50,300 nucleotides of DNA from Candidatus Didemnitutus sp. (GTDB lineage Bacteria > Verrucomicrobiota > Verrucomicrobiia > Opitutales > Opitutaceae), in assembly GCA_030681265.1 (NCBI GenBank), contig JAUXXD010000191.1, positions 1-50,300 of the forward strand. Reading direction: 5' to 3'. The notes below the pieces were generated by a model. That model was not told where the DNA came from. It saw nothing but the letters and a program-made list of their open reading frames with translations, and searched no databases. This document shows positions 33,308-42,363 of this stretch, piece by piece (position 1 is the first letter of the stretch; each line of letters starts with the position of its first letter). A program made the translations under genes and the position numbers.

Positions 33308-35467
33308 ATGAACACGGTAACAATCCGGTGCAGGCTGGCGCAGGGTGCGCTGGTGGCGTTGTTCTTCGCGGCGGGAAGTATTTCCACTGCCCAAACCAAA
33401 TTTGAGGGGAAACCGCCGGCGGTGCCCAACAGCGAGTGCATGGATTGCCACGAAGCGGAATTCAAAGCGCGCAAGAAGGGCCAGCCGAAGGAGTGGGTCG
33501 GGATTCGCCCGGAGGCATTCGCCAGTTCCGCGCACGCCAAGTTGAACTGCGTGGATTGTCACAACACGATCACCGAGCCGGAGCACCCGCCGTCGTTGCC
33601 CAAGGTCAGTTGCGCGTCCTGTCACGAGGCGGCCGTCAAACAATTCGACCACTCGGTGCACGGTTTGCCGCGCAACGGCAGCAAGCCACCCGCGGCGACG
33701 TGCGCGTCGTGTCACGGCAAGAACCTCCACGAGGTGCTCCCCGCCAAGCACATCGATTCAGCGGTTTCGAAATTTAATCTCCTGAACACCTGCGCCAAGT
33801 GCCACGAGGATCCCGCCATCGTCGCGGGCATGGTGCACCCCAATCCGTCGGTGGTGGGCGATTTTCGCGACAGTATCCACGGGCACGGTCTCTACAAAAT
33901 GGGTCTGAAAGTGGCGCCGTCGTGCAACGACTGTCATGGCGTGCACGACATCAAGAGTTCCACTGATCTTACCTCGCACACACACAAGAGCCAGCTCTCC
34001 GCCACGTGCACCAACTGCCACGTCGGTGTCGAGAAGACCTTTAAGGCGAGCGTGCACGGCGCAGCGTTGATGAAGAATCCGGCGAAGGCGCCAGTCTGCA
34101 CTGATTGCCATTCGGCGCACCGCATCGAACGTCCGTCGAATGCGCACTTCAAGCAGACGAGCGACCGGAGCTGCGGCAAGTGCCACGACAAGCAGCTCAC
34201 CAACTACCACGAAACCTACCACGGCAAGGCGATGGCGCTCAACCGCCCCGGCTCCGCACCGGCGGTCGCGGCCTGCTACGATTGCCACGGTCACCATGAC
34301 GTCTTTCCGATTACCGACACGCGGGCAAGTTTGCATCAGGACAACATCGTGCAGACCTGCGCCGCATGCCACGCGGGAGCGAACGAGTCTTTCACGCAAT
34401 ACCAACCGCACGCCGATCCGTCCGACGGGGCGAACTACCCGTTGTTGAACGGCGTGTATTTGTTCATGACGACGCTGTTGCTCAGCGTGTTTTTTTTCTT
34501 CGGCCTGCACACGTTGTTCTGGGTTGGTCGGATGGTGATTAATTACCTGCGCGACCCCGCCGCTTTCCGTGCAGCGAAGGCCGCGGCGCATCACGACGCG
34601 GAAACCTACCGGCGTTTCACGCCGTTCGAGCGTTTTCTGCACATGCTCGTTGTGACGAGTTTCCTTATGCTGGTGATCACCGGCATGCCGCTGAAATTCT
34701 ATTACACCGCATGGGCAAAGGTGATGTTCAATTTCCTCGGCGGACCTGATTCTGCGCGCACGTTGCACCATTTGGCCGCGATTGTGACTTTCGCCTACTT
34801 CGCCTTGCACCTCGGCAGTCTGGCGATCAGCGCGTGGCAGAATCGCCGCGCCGTCTTCCATCCCGAAACGGGACGCTGCGAACTGCGCCGCGTCTGGGGC
34901 GTGCTGTTCGGCCCGGATTCGATGGCTCCGTCGTTCCAAGATCTGCGCGACTTGATCGCGCACGTGAAGTGGTTTTTCGGCAAAGGCGAGAAGCCGCAAT
35001 GGGACCGTTGGACGTATTGGGAACGCTTCGATTACCTCGCGGTGTTCTGGGGCGTGGCGATGATCGGCGTCTCCGGTCTTGTGCTCTGGTTCCCGGTGTT
35101 CTTCACGAAATTCCTGCCGGGTTGGACGATCAACATCGCGCACGTTATCCACTCCGATGAAGCGCTCCTCGCGGCGGGCTTCATCTTCACGTTCCACTTC
35201 TTTAATACGCATTTCCGCCTGGATCGCTTCCCGATGGACATGGTGATCTTCTCTGGTCGCATTTCAAAAACCGAAATGTTGCAGGAGCGGAAGAAGTGGT
35301 ATGACCGTCTCGTCGAGAGCGGGCGGCTCGAACAACACCGCGTCGCGCACGACGATTGGGAAACACGGCGCAGCCTTTACCGTGTGCTGGGCTTCGTGTT
35401 TGTGGGCACCGGCCTGCTGCTGCTCGGGTTGATGATTTATGCGTTCGTGACGCGACTCTCCCATTAG
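33308..35467 (+). CDS. Eleven-heme cytochrome c fused to b-type membrane cytochrome, CbcL-like
   Basis: The 719-residue protein has a signal peptide, then a periplasmic domain (about 30-375) with eleven CxxCH sites (CMDCH, CVDCH, CASCH twice, CAKCH, CNDCH, CTNCH, CTDCH, CGKCH, CYDCH, CAACH). The second half is membrane-embedded with helices near 385-410, 455-480, 490-515, 575-600, 615-640 and 690-712. It carries histidines typical of diheme b cytochromes (FERFLHMLVVT, HHLAAIVTFAYFALHLG, HSDEALLAAGFIFTFHFF). Geobacter CbcL has the same c-plus-b design and oxidises menaquinol for low-potential extracellular acceptors. ATG 33308 follows a gaggg ribosome site. The architecture is certain, but the role is inferred. 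Confidence 0.88.
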   Translation: MNTVTIRCRLAQGALVALFFAAGSISTAQTKFEGKPPAVPNSECMDCHEAEFKARKKGQPKEWVGIRPEAFASSAHAKLNCVDCHNTITEPEHPPSLPKVSCASCHEAAVKQFDHSVHGLPRNGSKPPAATCASCHGKNLHEVLPAKHIDSAVSKFNLLNTCAKCHEDPAIVAGMVHPNPSVVGDFRDSIHGHGLYKMGLKVAPSCNDCHGVHDIKSSTDLTSHTHKSQLSATCTNCHVGVEKTFKASVHGAALMKNPAKAPVCTDCHSAHRIERPSNAHFKQTSDRSCGKCHDKQLTNYHETYHGKAMALNRPGSAPAVAACYDCHGHHDVFPITDTRASLHQDNIVQTCAACHAGANESFTQYQPHADPSDGANYPLLNGVYLFMTTLLLSVFFFFGLHTLFWVGRMVINYLRDPAAFRAAKAAAHHDAETYRRFTPFERFLHMLVVTSFLMLVITGMPLKFYYTAWAKVMFNFLGGPDSARTLHHLAAIVTFAYFALHLGSLAISAWQNRRAVFHPETGRCELRRVWGVLFGPDSMAPSFQDLRDLIAHVKWFFGKGEKPQWDRWTYWERFDYLAVFWGVAMIGVSGLVLWFPVFFTKFLPGWTINIAHVIHSDEALLAAGFIFTFHFFNTHFRLDRFPMDMVIFSGRISKTEMLQERKKWYDRLVESGRLEQHRVAHDDWETRRSLYRVLGFVFVGTGLLLLGLMIYAFVTRLSH

Positions 35468-35650
35468 CAACGCAGCGCCTCGGCAGGATTGCGGCTCCTA
35501 AAGTCGGGCGTTAGTTTTTTTACTGAGTGAGGCGGCGCGCCGATCTTTTGGCCGCCGCGCTCAATGCGACCGCTAGTTAGCCGAAGAGAGTAGTGGGATA
35601 GTGCGCTGCGCACGGAGAATTTCCGCAGGGTGGCGCGCGATTTCCTTTCT

Positions 35651-37195
35651 ATGACTATGCAACGCAAGTTCCTTATTGCGCTCCTCGGCGGCATCGGGGC
35701 GGTCTATTTATCTGTCCAGTTCTTCCAATATCGCGCCAGCGATCGGGCGATCCGGGACATGGCGGCGGAGAATTTCGCGCTGGAAACGGAAAATCAGTGG
35801 CATTGGGTGCGCGCCCTCGAGGGCGCGACCGGCACGGCGATGCTTCATTCCATGCAGATGGGCGAAATGGCGCAGGTGCATGCGATGCTGGAGCAACAAC
35901 GAGAGGTGAAGGGCGTGCAGGAAATCTCCTTTTACGGCATTCGTGGCACCGTGGCCTTGTCCACTGATCGCGCGAACATCAAGAAACCGCTGCCCGAAGA
36001 ACTGCGCGAGCAGCTGCTCACGGAGCCGGTTGAGATCAAACGCCAGACGGAGACCTCATTTGAAATCTACAAATCGATGCCCGTGACCACGGGGTGTCTC
36101 GAATGTCACAGCAATTTCAAGAACCGGAAGGTTGGTGGGGTAATGGCCTTTCGCTACAGCACCGAGAGTTTGCAGCAGGCGCACGCGCAGTGGGAAGCGG
36201 TGGCGACGACGGTGAGCGAGCAAAACAAATGGAATGCGGCGATTACTTCGGCGGTGTTGATCGTCATTGTGAGCGGTTTGGTCTGGGTGCTAATCCGCGT
36301 GCTGGTGACCAAGCCTCTCATCGTGGTGACGGAGCACTTGACCGCGAACTCCCGGCAGGTGCGTCAGGTGGCGGACAGTATTGCGCAGGCCAGTGCGGTG
36401 ATTGCGGACGGCGCGAGCGAACAGGCGGCGGCGCTCGAAGAATCGAGTGCCTCGCTCCTCCAGATGACCACAACGGCCCACGAAAACTCGCACGCGGCCA
36501 CTGGAGTGGAAACGTGCATGCGCGATGAAGTGGCGCCGAATCTGCAGAAGATCCACGAGCTGACCGAGCGCGTGCAAAAAACGTTGTGCGAGTCCGTCGC
36601 TGCGGGAGCGCGCACCACGGAGGTGATCAAGGTGATTGATGAGATCGCATTTCAAACCAACATCCTTGCGCTCAACGCCGCAGTCGAAGCGGCGCGGGCG
36701 GGCGATGCCGGGCTCGGTTTTGCGGTAGTGGCGACAGAAGTGCGCAATCTTGCCCAGCGTTGCTCCGAAGCGGCGCACCATACGCAGGAGTTGGTGGAAA
36801 ATTCGCACAAGCATCTTTCGGCGACCGCCACGGATTTTGCGCGGGTCAGTGAGGCGATCCAAGAGAGCACAGTGCTGGGCGGAAAAGTTTCTCGCCTGAT
36901 GGCGGGCATCAGCAGCGCCAGCCGCGAGCAAGCACAAGGTTGCGAGCAAATCAGCGGTGCTGTGAGCCAGATCGATGCCGTCACCCAAGCTAATGCCGCC
37001 AACGCTGAGCAGAATGCAGCGGCGTCGATCGAATTGAACGGCGAAGCCGAAGCGCTCGGTCGTGCAGTGACGTCGTTACTCGTCCTTCTGGGCCTGGATG
37101 CGAAGAAGTGCGCAGTGCACTCCGCCACCAAGCCGCCGACTCATTTGGCTGTCCCGCCTGCGCAACCGGCCAAGCACGAACTGGCGATGCGCTAA
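35651..37195 (+). CDS. Methyl-accepting chemotaxis protein with periplasmic c-heme sensor
   Basis: The 514-residue chemoreceptor has a membrane helix near residues 8-27 and a periplasmic sensor (about 28-195) containing a single heme-binding motif, CLECH, within [12 protein letters not shown] second helix (about 205-228) and the cytoplasmic signalling coiled coil follow, with the conserved tip [21 protein letters not shown]. The sensor resembles DUF3365/c-type heme PAS-like domains that sense redox state or gases. ATG 35651 is preferred over GTG 35630. It follows the CbcL-like gene, suggesting movement towards electron acceptors. No che genes are in the window. Confidence 0.88.
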   Translation: MTMQRKFLIALLGGIGAVYLSVQFFQYRASDRAIRDMAAENFALETENQWHWVRALEGATGTAMLHSMQMGEMAQVHAMLEQQREVKGVQEISFYGIRGTVALSTDRANIKKPLPEELREQLLTEPVEIKRQTETSFEIYKSMPVTTGCLECHSNFKNRKVGGVMAFRYSTESLQQAHAQWEAVATTVSEQNKWNAAITSAVLIVIVSGLVWVLIRVLVTKPLIVVTEHLTANSRQVRQVADSIAQASAVIADGASEQAAALEESSASLLQMTTTAHENSHAATGVETCMRDEVAPNLQKIHELTERVQKTLCESVAAGARTTEVIKVIDEIAFQTNILALNAAVEAARAGDAGLGFAVVATEVRNLAQRCSEAAHHTQELVENSHKHLSATATDFARVSEAIQESTVLGGKVSRLMAGISSASREQAQGCEQISGAVSQIDAVTQANAANAEQNAAASIELNGEAEALGRAVTSLLVLLGLDAKKCAVHSATKPPTHLAVPPAQPAKHELAMR

Positions 37196-37215
37196 GTGGC
37201 GCAGCAGCCCCGAAT

Positions 37216-37548
37216 TCAGCGCTTCGGGAATTTGCGCAGGTATTGCACCAACTCGCGAATTTCGTCGTCGGTCAGGCGATAGTCGCTCGGGTGCATCACG
37301 GGCCCGTCGTCGTCTTTCAGGCCGCGCTTGATGATGCGGAAGGCTTGTTCGTCGGTGAAAGAGGCTTGGACTCGCTTGTCGGACAAGTCGGTGATCTTGA
37401 TGCGCTTTCCTTCGGGAGTGCGGCCGCGACCGTCTTTCCCGTGGCATTCGGAGCAGTTCATCAACCACGAGGTGCGCACATTGGCGGCGGACGCCAAGAC
37501 TGCGCCAGTGAAGATCAACGCGAGGCAGAGAATGGCTCGAGCTTTCAT
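37216..37548 (-). CDS. Small periplasmic monoheme cytochrome c
   Basis: The 110-residue protein has a signal peptide (MKARAILCLALIFTGAVLASA), one heme motif CSECHGKDGRG and a methionine in GPVMHPSDY as possible axial ligand. It is the third member of the paralogous set in this window. It is convergent with the chemoreceptor gene, 20 bases apart. It is probably a periplasmic electron carrier. Confidence 0.87.
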   Translation of the reverse strand: MKARAILCLALIFTGAVLASAANVRTSWLMNCSECHGKDGRGRTPEGKRIKITDLSDKRVQASFTDEQAFRIIKRGLKDDDGPVMHPSDYRLTDDEIRELVQYLRKFPKR

Positions 37549-37668
37549 GGGAGGACAGGGAGGATTTTGCCTGATTATGGCATGAAAACCTGGCGCGCGC
37601 TAATGCCCCCTTGGCTAACCCTGCGCACCGGTTGGGACGCGAGGGAAGACGATCAGCCGTTAAACGGT

Positions 37669-37700
37669 GAGGCCCGCGGATTGCTCCACGGGCCTCTTTT
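37669..37700. terminator. Terminator-like hairpin between ccsA and the small cytochrome
   Basis: gaggcccg (37669-37676) and cgggcctc (37689-37696) pair, with TTTT on the plus strand. It may stop read-through after ccsA on the minus strand or mark an unannotated plus-strand transcript. The T-run favours the plus orientation. Confidence 0.5.
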
Positions 37701-37735
37701 GGGTCACTAATACCGGCTAGGCCGGCAGCAAGGGA

Positions 37736-39595
37736 TTAGGCGGATTTCGCTTTGTCGCGGAAGCTCAGCCATTTTTCCGTCGGCACAAGCGCGAGGGCCA
37801 TGATGGCGAGTTGCGAGGCGACGAAAGAAACCAGGGCGTAAAAGGCCGAGTCCATAAAACCGTAGCTATGGAGACCCACGCCCAGCATGTTGGTGCCAAA
37901 CCAGCTCCAACTTGTGATGATGTTGCCGAAAATCGCCATGCACATCAGGCCGCGTTGTTTGACCAGACCACCCCAGCGCGCGTGCAAGATGACGGCGCAC
38001 CACAGCACGATGAGCAGCGCGCCGTTTTCTTTCGGATCCCAGCCCCAGAAGCGGCCCCACGATTGATCGGCCCAAATGCCGCCGAGCACCGTGCCGACGA
38101 GGCTGAAGAGCGTCGCGAAGCACACCGTGCCATACACCATGCGGGTGAGCGCGTCGGCCGTGGCTTGATCGAGCGACCGAGTCAAAACACCGCGCAAAAC
38201 ATACACGATGCCAAGGAAACCCGCGAGGAAAGTGGCCGAGTAACCGATCGTGATGACGATGACATGCGTCGCCAACCAGAAGTTGGAATCGAGCACGGCG
38301 CGCATCATTTCGAGCGTATCGCCGCCAATGGAAAGGTGGTGGGCGATGACGAGCGTGGCGAAACCGATCATGCCGCCGGTGACGGCGCCGATGGCGTTGT
38401 GGTAAAGCCGTTCGAGGATCAAACAGATGATGACTGCGCCCCAACCGACGCCGAGTGCCGAGGAATAGAGATTGGTTACGGGCGGGCGGCCTTCGAGCCA
38501 CATGCGCGTCGCGATGCCGATTGTGGTGGCGATGAAGGCGAGCAGGAGCAGCCAATACGCACTGCGTTGCAGCGTCTGCGGCCATTTCAGCCACGAGAAC
38601 ACGCCGAGCAGGAACGCGAGCACGTAGAGATACATGCTGCTGTAGAATGGACCGGCGTTGTTGAAACGGGATTCGACATCACTCTTCAGCATCGCGTCGG
38701 CGTAGCGCTTTTCGAGCTGCTCGTGGAACATCGTGGTGATTTGATTAAAATCCTCCGCTTTGCCGCTGCGCCAGGAGTGGCCGAGGGCGGCGTAGGCCAT
38801 GACGTTCGGATTCACGCGGCCCGTGGCGAAGGATTCCATCAAAGCGCTGCCGGTGGGACGCCACTTCGTTGGGTCTTCCGCGCCGACATCGGGCGGAATG
38901 GTGTTAAGGATGCCGAGCTGCTCCATATACATGAAGCGGTCGGCCATTTCGCGCATCACCGCGGTGGCGGGAGTGCTGTGGGATTCGCCCTTTTCCCGTG
39001 CGGCAATCGCCGCGAGACCCTCGGGCAGGGCTTTTTCAAATTGAATCAGCTCCGCGAAAAAATTAGGCGCATCCGGCACTTGCACGCTCGTCTTGAGGCG
39101 CAGGTAAAGGATGGCGCGCTCGCGCACGATACTGACCTGTTTTTGGAACGGCGTGCGTAGTTGCACCGCGACGTTTTCAACCAGACGGGCCTGCCGATCG
39201 AGCTCGGGCATTTGCGCGCGGAGTTGGGCGTAGGAGAAGCGCTTTTTGCCGTCGCCGTCTTCCAATCTGACTTTCAGCAAGTCGAGCACCTCGTGATTTT
39301 CGACGAGGATGACCTGATAGGTGTCGGCTTTTTCCGGTGCGAACAATACATCGGCCAACCATTCCGCAGGGAGAATAGTGCGACCCTCGGGTGTGACGAT
39401 GCGCTGGCGACCTTGGATGGTGAGAATCGAATTTCGCGCCACAGTGTCGAGCGGCTTGATGCGGCCGTTGACGAGCACGGGCACGCGCCCGAATTCGTTG
39501 AGGTTGAACTCGGTAGTGGACTTCGGCTCGCGCAGGGTGGAGGCGAGGTAAAGCGCGCCGAGCGCGAGGACGATGAGAGGGATGAAGCGTTTCAT
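37736..39595 (-). CDS. ccsA: System II cytochrome c assembly protein CcsA, long form
   Basis: CcsA carries heme to the periplasm and, with ResB/Ccs1, attaches it to CxxCH sites. The 619-residue protein starts at ATG 39595 (MKRFIPLIV). An N-terminal helix and about 300 residues of periplasmic sequence precede the polytopic CcsA domain. The tryptophan-rich heme motif WGRFWGWDPK is at about 513-522, with conserved His in AHHLSIGG and LGVGLHSYGF. The long N-terminal extension is seen in fused or extended CcsA proteins of several phyla. It is encoded 31 bases after resB, which fits the many cytochromes c nearby. Confidence 0.92.
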   Translation of the reverse strand: MKRFIPLIVLALGALYLASTLREPKSTTEFNLNEFGRVPVLVNGRIKPLDTVARNSILTIQGRQRIVTPEGRTILPAEWLADVLFAPEKADTYQVILVENHEVLDLLKVRLEDGDGKKRFSYAQLRAQMPELDRQARLVENVAVQLRTPFQKQVSIVRERAILYLRLKTSVQVPDAPNFFAELIQFEKALPEGLAAIAAREKGESHSTPATAVMREMADRFMYMEQLGILNTIPPDVGAEDPTKWRPTGSALMESFATGRVNPNVMAYAALGHSWRSGKAEDFNQITTMFHEQLEKRYADAMLKSDVESRFNNAGPFYSSMYLYVLAFLLGVFSWLKWPQTLQRSAYWLLLLAFIATTIGIATRMWLEGRPPVTNLYSSALGVGWGAVIICLILERLYHNAIGAVTGGMIGFATLVIAHHLSIGGDTLEMMRAVLDSNFWLATHVIVITIGYSATFLAGFLGIVYVLRGVLTRSLDQATADALTRMVYGTVCFATLFSLVGTVLGGIWADQSWGRFWGWDPKENGALLIVLWCAVILHARWGGLVKQRGLMCMAIFGNIITSWSWFGTNMLGVGLHSYGFMDSAFYALVSFVASQLAIMALALVPTEKWLSFRDKAKSA

Positions 39596-39626
39596 GGCGT
39601 GGCTAAGTGTGGAAGCGGGGCGTGAC

Positions 39627-40808
39627 TCAGGCAGTGGCTTTGGCCGTGGCGGCACTGCGCTTGCGGATGAAGCTGCCGAGGGAGAGGCTGAATTGCAGAC
39701 TAAGACCGACGCCCATCAAGAGGCAGGCGACGTAGGGCAGCAACCAACCGGGGTTGCGCACGACTTGGAGGATGCTGGTGGTGTCGTTGTTGTCGAAACC
39801 GGCTTGATAGAACGTCAGGCCGCCGTAACGCAGCGGATTGTTCATGAAGATAAGGATTTCGCGATCCTCGGTGCCGTCATCGCTGCGCAGGCGCACGCGG
39901 CTGGAGAAATTGCGCGGAATTTCCGTGCCGGGATACTTGTCGTGGCTGAACTTCAGCAATTGGACGGTGAAATGTTTATAGATGCGCTTGTTGCGGAAAT
40001 TCAGTTCCCACGTCTTGCCGCCGTAGTTGAAAGTTTGGGGCTGGTTGAGCAACGGCGAGACGAGCCACGTGCCGAGTTTGCCTTCGGGCGTGACGATTTC
40101 GACGTAGGCGCCGGGGACGTTGCGTTCGCTCGGCTTGTAGGTCATGGCGAGCGGCAGCATCACGACTTGGGTGCCGTGGCCGGCGGTGGCGAGCGCGGGG
40201 GCGGCCATGGCGGCGGCGGATTGATTCCGCATCTCGAGCATCGAATTCGGGTAGTATTCCTTGACGTTGACCTGGAACGGCAGGCGCGGGTGTTGCACCG
40301 ATTTCCGGTCGGCGACGAGTGCCTCAGGGAGCGAAACGACTTCGTTGTAGTCGGCAGCGCTATGGTCGATGAAAACGAGTTCGTTGTCGCTGAAGCTCTC
40401 CGAGTAGCGCTTGGTTTCGCCTTCATCCATGCGGAGGAAGCTTTCCTGCTGCATCAAACCAGTTACGAGTTCGCCAATCAGGAGCACGATGATGCCAGCG
40501 TGCGCGAGTTGGATGCCGAGTTTTTTCCAACTGAGAGAAAACCGGTAGATGTGGGCCGCGATGAGATTCATCAGCAGCAATCCGCCGATAAAGTAGCCGC
40601 CGGGGAACACCGGGATGGCGATGTTCGTGTTGGGCACCGCCCACAGGACGGCGAAGCTGCGGAAGTATTTCGCTTGGACGGCCCAGATGCCGAGATTCAC
40701 CTGATCAAGCGTCGCCACGAAGACGAGGATGATGGAGAGAATCAACAGCACGACCGTGAGCTGTAGCGAGACGAAGAAATCGCGAAATTGGCGAAGCGTG
40801 GAGTTCAT
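39627..40808 (-). CDS. resB: System II cytochrome c assembly protein ResB/Ccs1
   Basis: This 393-residue partner of CcsA has membrane helices at about 14-35, 70-88, 100-118 and 360-382 and a large periplasmic domain between helices 3 and 4. Typical ResB features include SLQLTVVLL near the N-terminus, GIQLAHAGIIVLLIGELVTG, and NPLRYGGLTFYQAGFD before the last helix. It is needed for heme delivery to apocytochromes. It lies between a lipoprotein gene (37 bases upstream) and ccsA. Confidence 0.92.
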   Translation of the reverse strand: MNSTLRQFRDFFVSLQLTVVLLILSIILVFVATLDQVNLGIWAVQAKYFRSFAVLWAVPNTNIAIPVFPGGYFIGGLLLMNLIAAHIYRFSLSWKKLGIQLAHAGIIVLLIGELVTGLMQQESFLRMDEGETKRYSESFSDNELVFIDHSAADYNEVVSLPEALVADRKSVQHPRLPFQVNVKEYYPNSMLEMRNQSAAAMAAPALATAGHGTQVVMLPLAMTYKPSERNVPGAYVEIVTPEGKLGTWLVSPLLNQPQTFNYGGKTWELNFRNKRIYKHFTVQLLKFSHDKYPGTEIPRNFSSRVRLRSDDGTEDREILIFMNNPLRYGGLTFYQAGFDNNDTTSILQVVRNPGWLLPYVACLLMGVGLSLQFSLSLGSFIRKRSAATAKATA

Positions 40809-40845
40809 GGACAGGCGAGTAGAGTAGGGCTGCGTTGGGGCAAAC

Positions 40846-41517
40846 TCAACGCACGCGGATGGTCAGGATAAATTCGCGAAATGCAGCGCGCTCGCGAGCG
40901 ATGAGGGCGTCCGGCCCGGTGAGTTTGAAAAACCACGTCTCGGTGCCGTGCGGCACGATCGCCCCGAGGAGGCGGATACCGTTGGGGCCGACCATGTCGA
41001 CGAAATCGATGTGGAGACTGTTGACGTCGATGTGCTCGATGCCCGCTTCGACTTCCTTGTTGCCGATATTGGAGAGACCGATCTGGCCGCGCCAGCGATT
41101 GATGTTGGCGTGCAGACCGCCGGTGTCGCCGGGGAAGGCCGTGATGCCGAGGTCGCCGACGGTGCCGCCGTCGCCATTAATGACGTAGCTGCCTTTGCGG
41201 ACGGTGCCGGGGGCCTTTTCCTGCCAATGAGCGGGGGCGATCCAAGCGAGGGCATTGGTCGCGGTGAGTGCGCCACTCGGCAGCGCGCCCATCATGGAGC
41301 CGTCAGGCGCGACGCCCCCGGTGTTGGTGCTGGTATTGCCGATGGGCGGATGACCGTCGGGCAGGGAATCGGTGTGGTGGATCGGTGTCTTCTGCGCGAC
41401 AGGCGTCGGGCCTTCCTTGGGCGTGCGATAGGCCACAATCTCGCGGTCACGGCAGCCCGTGGAGATTAGCAGAAGTGATACAGCCAGCGTTTGCGTGGTT
41501 AAACGGAGGAGCGACAT
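40846..41517 (-). CDS. Lipoprotein of unknown function upstream of resB-ccsA
   Basis: The 223-residue protein has a lipoprotein signal (LLLISTGC, Cys about 22), a proline/threonine-rich spacer (about 25-75) and a globular C-terminal domain (about 85-223). The domain contains APAHWQEKAPGTVRKGSY and GGLHANINRWRGQIGL. Start ATG 41517 matches the signal peptide. It is the first gene of the operon with resB and ccsA, so a link to cytochrome c assembly or redox quality control is possible. I do not know a function for this domain. Confidence 0.7.
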   Translation of the reverse strand: MSLLRLTTQTLAVSLLLISTGCRDREIVAYRTPKEGPTPVAQKTPIHHTDSLPDGHPPIGNTSTNTGGVAPDGSMMGALPSGALTATNALAWIAPAHWQEKAPGTVRKGSYVINGDGGTVGDLGITAFPGDTGGLHANINRWRGQIGLSNIGNKEVEAGIEHIDVNSLHIDFVDMVGPNGIRLLGAIVPHGTETWFFKLTGPDALIARERAAFREFILTIRVR

Positions 41518-41658
41518 TTGAGTTGTTTTTGAAGCTGTTAGTCGGGAAAGGGCAATAGCAACCGCTCGCAAAAGAATTCTGGGCAGCGTAATTAGCAAAA
41601 TATGCGCAGGGCGGGAATTTTGCTGCCAAGTGGCGGCGAGACCCTTCACTTTGCGGGT
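41518..41658. promoter_or_regulatory. Divergent promoter region, lipoprotein-resB-ccsA versus pyroglutamate operon
   Basis: This 141-base, comparatively AT-rich gap must contain promoters for both directions. No convincing operator, riboswitch or terminator was recognised. Confidence 0.35.
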
Positions 41659-42363
41659 ATGCAAATTATGCCGTTGGGCGATTGCGCCCTTCGAGTCGAA
41701 TTCGGACGGGAAATTGAGCTGGGAACACATGCGCGTGTCCAAGCCGCTTGGGCCGCGTTGGATGCGGCGGCCTTGCCGGGTGTGCGCGAGATCGTGCCGG
41801 CCTACACGACGCTCACCCTTTATTACGACCCCGTCGCGCTGGCGGCGGCTGGTGCGCCGCCCAATGACCTCGTCGGCTGGCTCGGGTTGCGCATGGAACA
41901 AACCATCGCACGCGGCGCCAAGGCGGCCAAGGCGCGCCGCCAGGCCATCACCATCCCAGTCTGCTACGGTGGCACGTTCGGACCTGATTTAGAAAAATTA
42001 GCAACGCGCGCGAAGCTCAGCGTCGACGAATTTATCCGCCGTCACACGAAACCAGAATACAGGGTGGCGATGATCGGCTTCGCCCCGGGCTTCCCGTATC
42101 TCGCGGGTCTGCCCAAGGAATTATCCGCGCCACGTCTCGCGCACCCTCGGGCAATCGTCGCGCCCGGCTCTGTCGGCATCGCGGGCGGGCAAACCGGCAT
42201 TTACCCAATCGCCACTCCCGGGGGTTGGAATCTCATCGGTCGCACGCCGCTGCGCCTTTTTCTGCCGGAGCAAAACCCGCCGACGTTGCTGCAATCCGGC
42301 GACCGCGTGCAGTTCCGCGCCATCACTTCTGCCGAGTTCGACAAGCTGGAGGCCGCGCCATGA
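41659..42363 (+). CDS. pxpB: 5-oxoprolinase subunit PxpB
   Basis: PxpB is part of the ATP-dependent PxpABC enzyme that opens 5-oxoproline (pyroglutamate) to glutamate. The 234-residue product starts at ATG 41659 (MQIMPLGDCALRVEFG). It contains the KipI/PxpB signature MIGFAPGFPYLAGLP and the GIAGGQTGIYPIATPGGW motif near its end. It overlaps pxpC by ATGA. It is first in an operon devoted to pyroglutamate use. Confidence 0.93.
   Translation: MQIMPLGDCALRVEFGREIELGTHARVQAAWAALDAAALPGVREIVPAYTTLTLYYDPVALAAAGAPPNDLVGWLGLRMEQTIARGAKAAKARRQAITIPVCYGGTFGPDLEKLATRAKLSVDEFIRRHTKPEYRVAMIGFAPGFPYLAGLPKELSAPRLAHPRAIVAPGSVGIAGGQTGIYPIATPGGWNLIGRTPLRLFLPEQNPPTLLQSGDRVQFRAITSAEFDKLEAAP

Noticed and set aside
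37549-37735. Possible small RNA before the terminator-like hairpin
   Set aside because: Apart from the hairpin and a short ccgtt-a-aacgg palindrome there is no promoter or recognisable RNA family, so I did not annotate an RNA gene.
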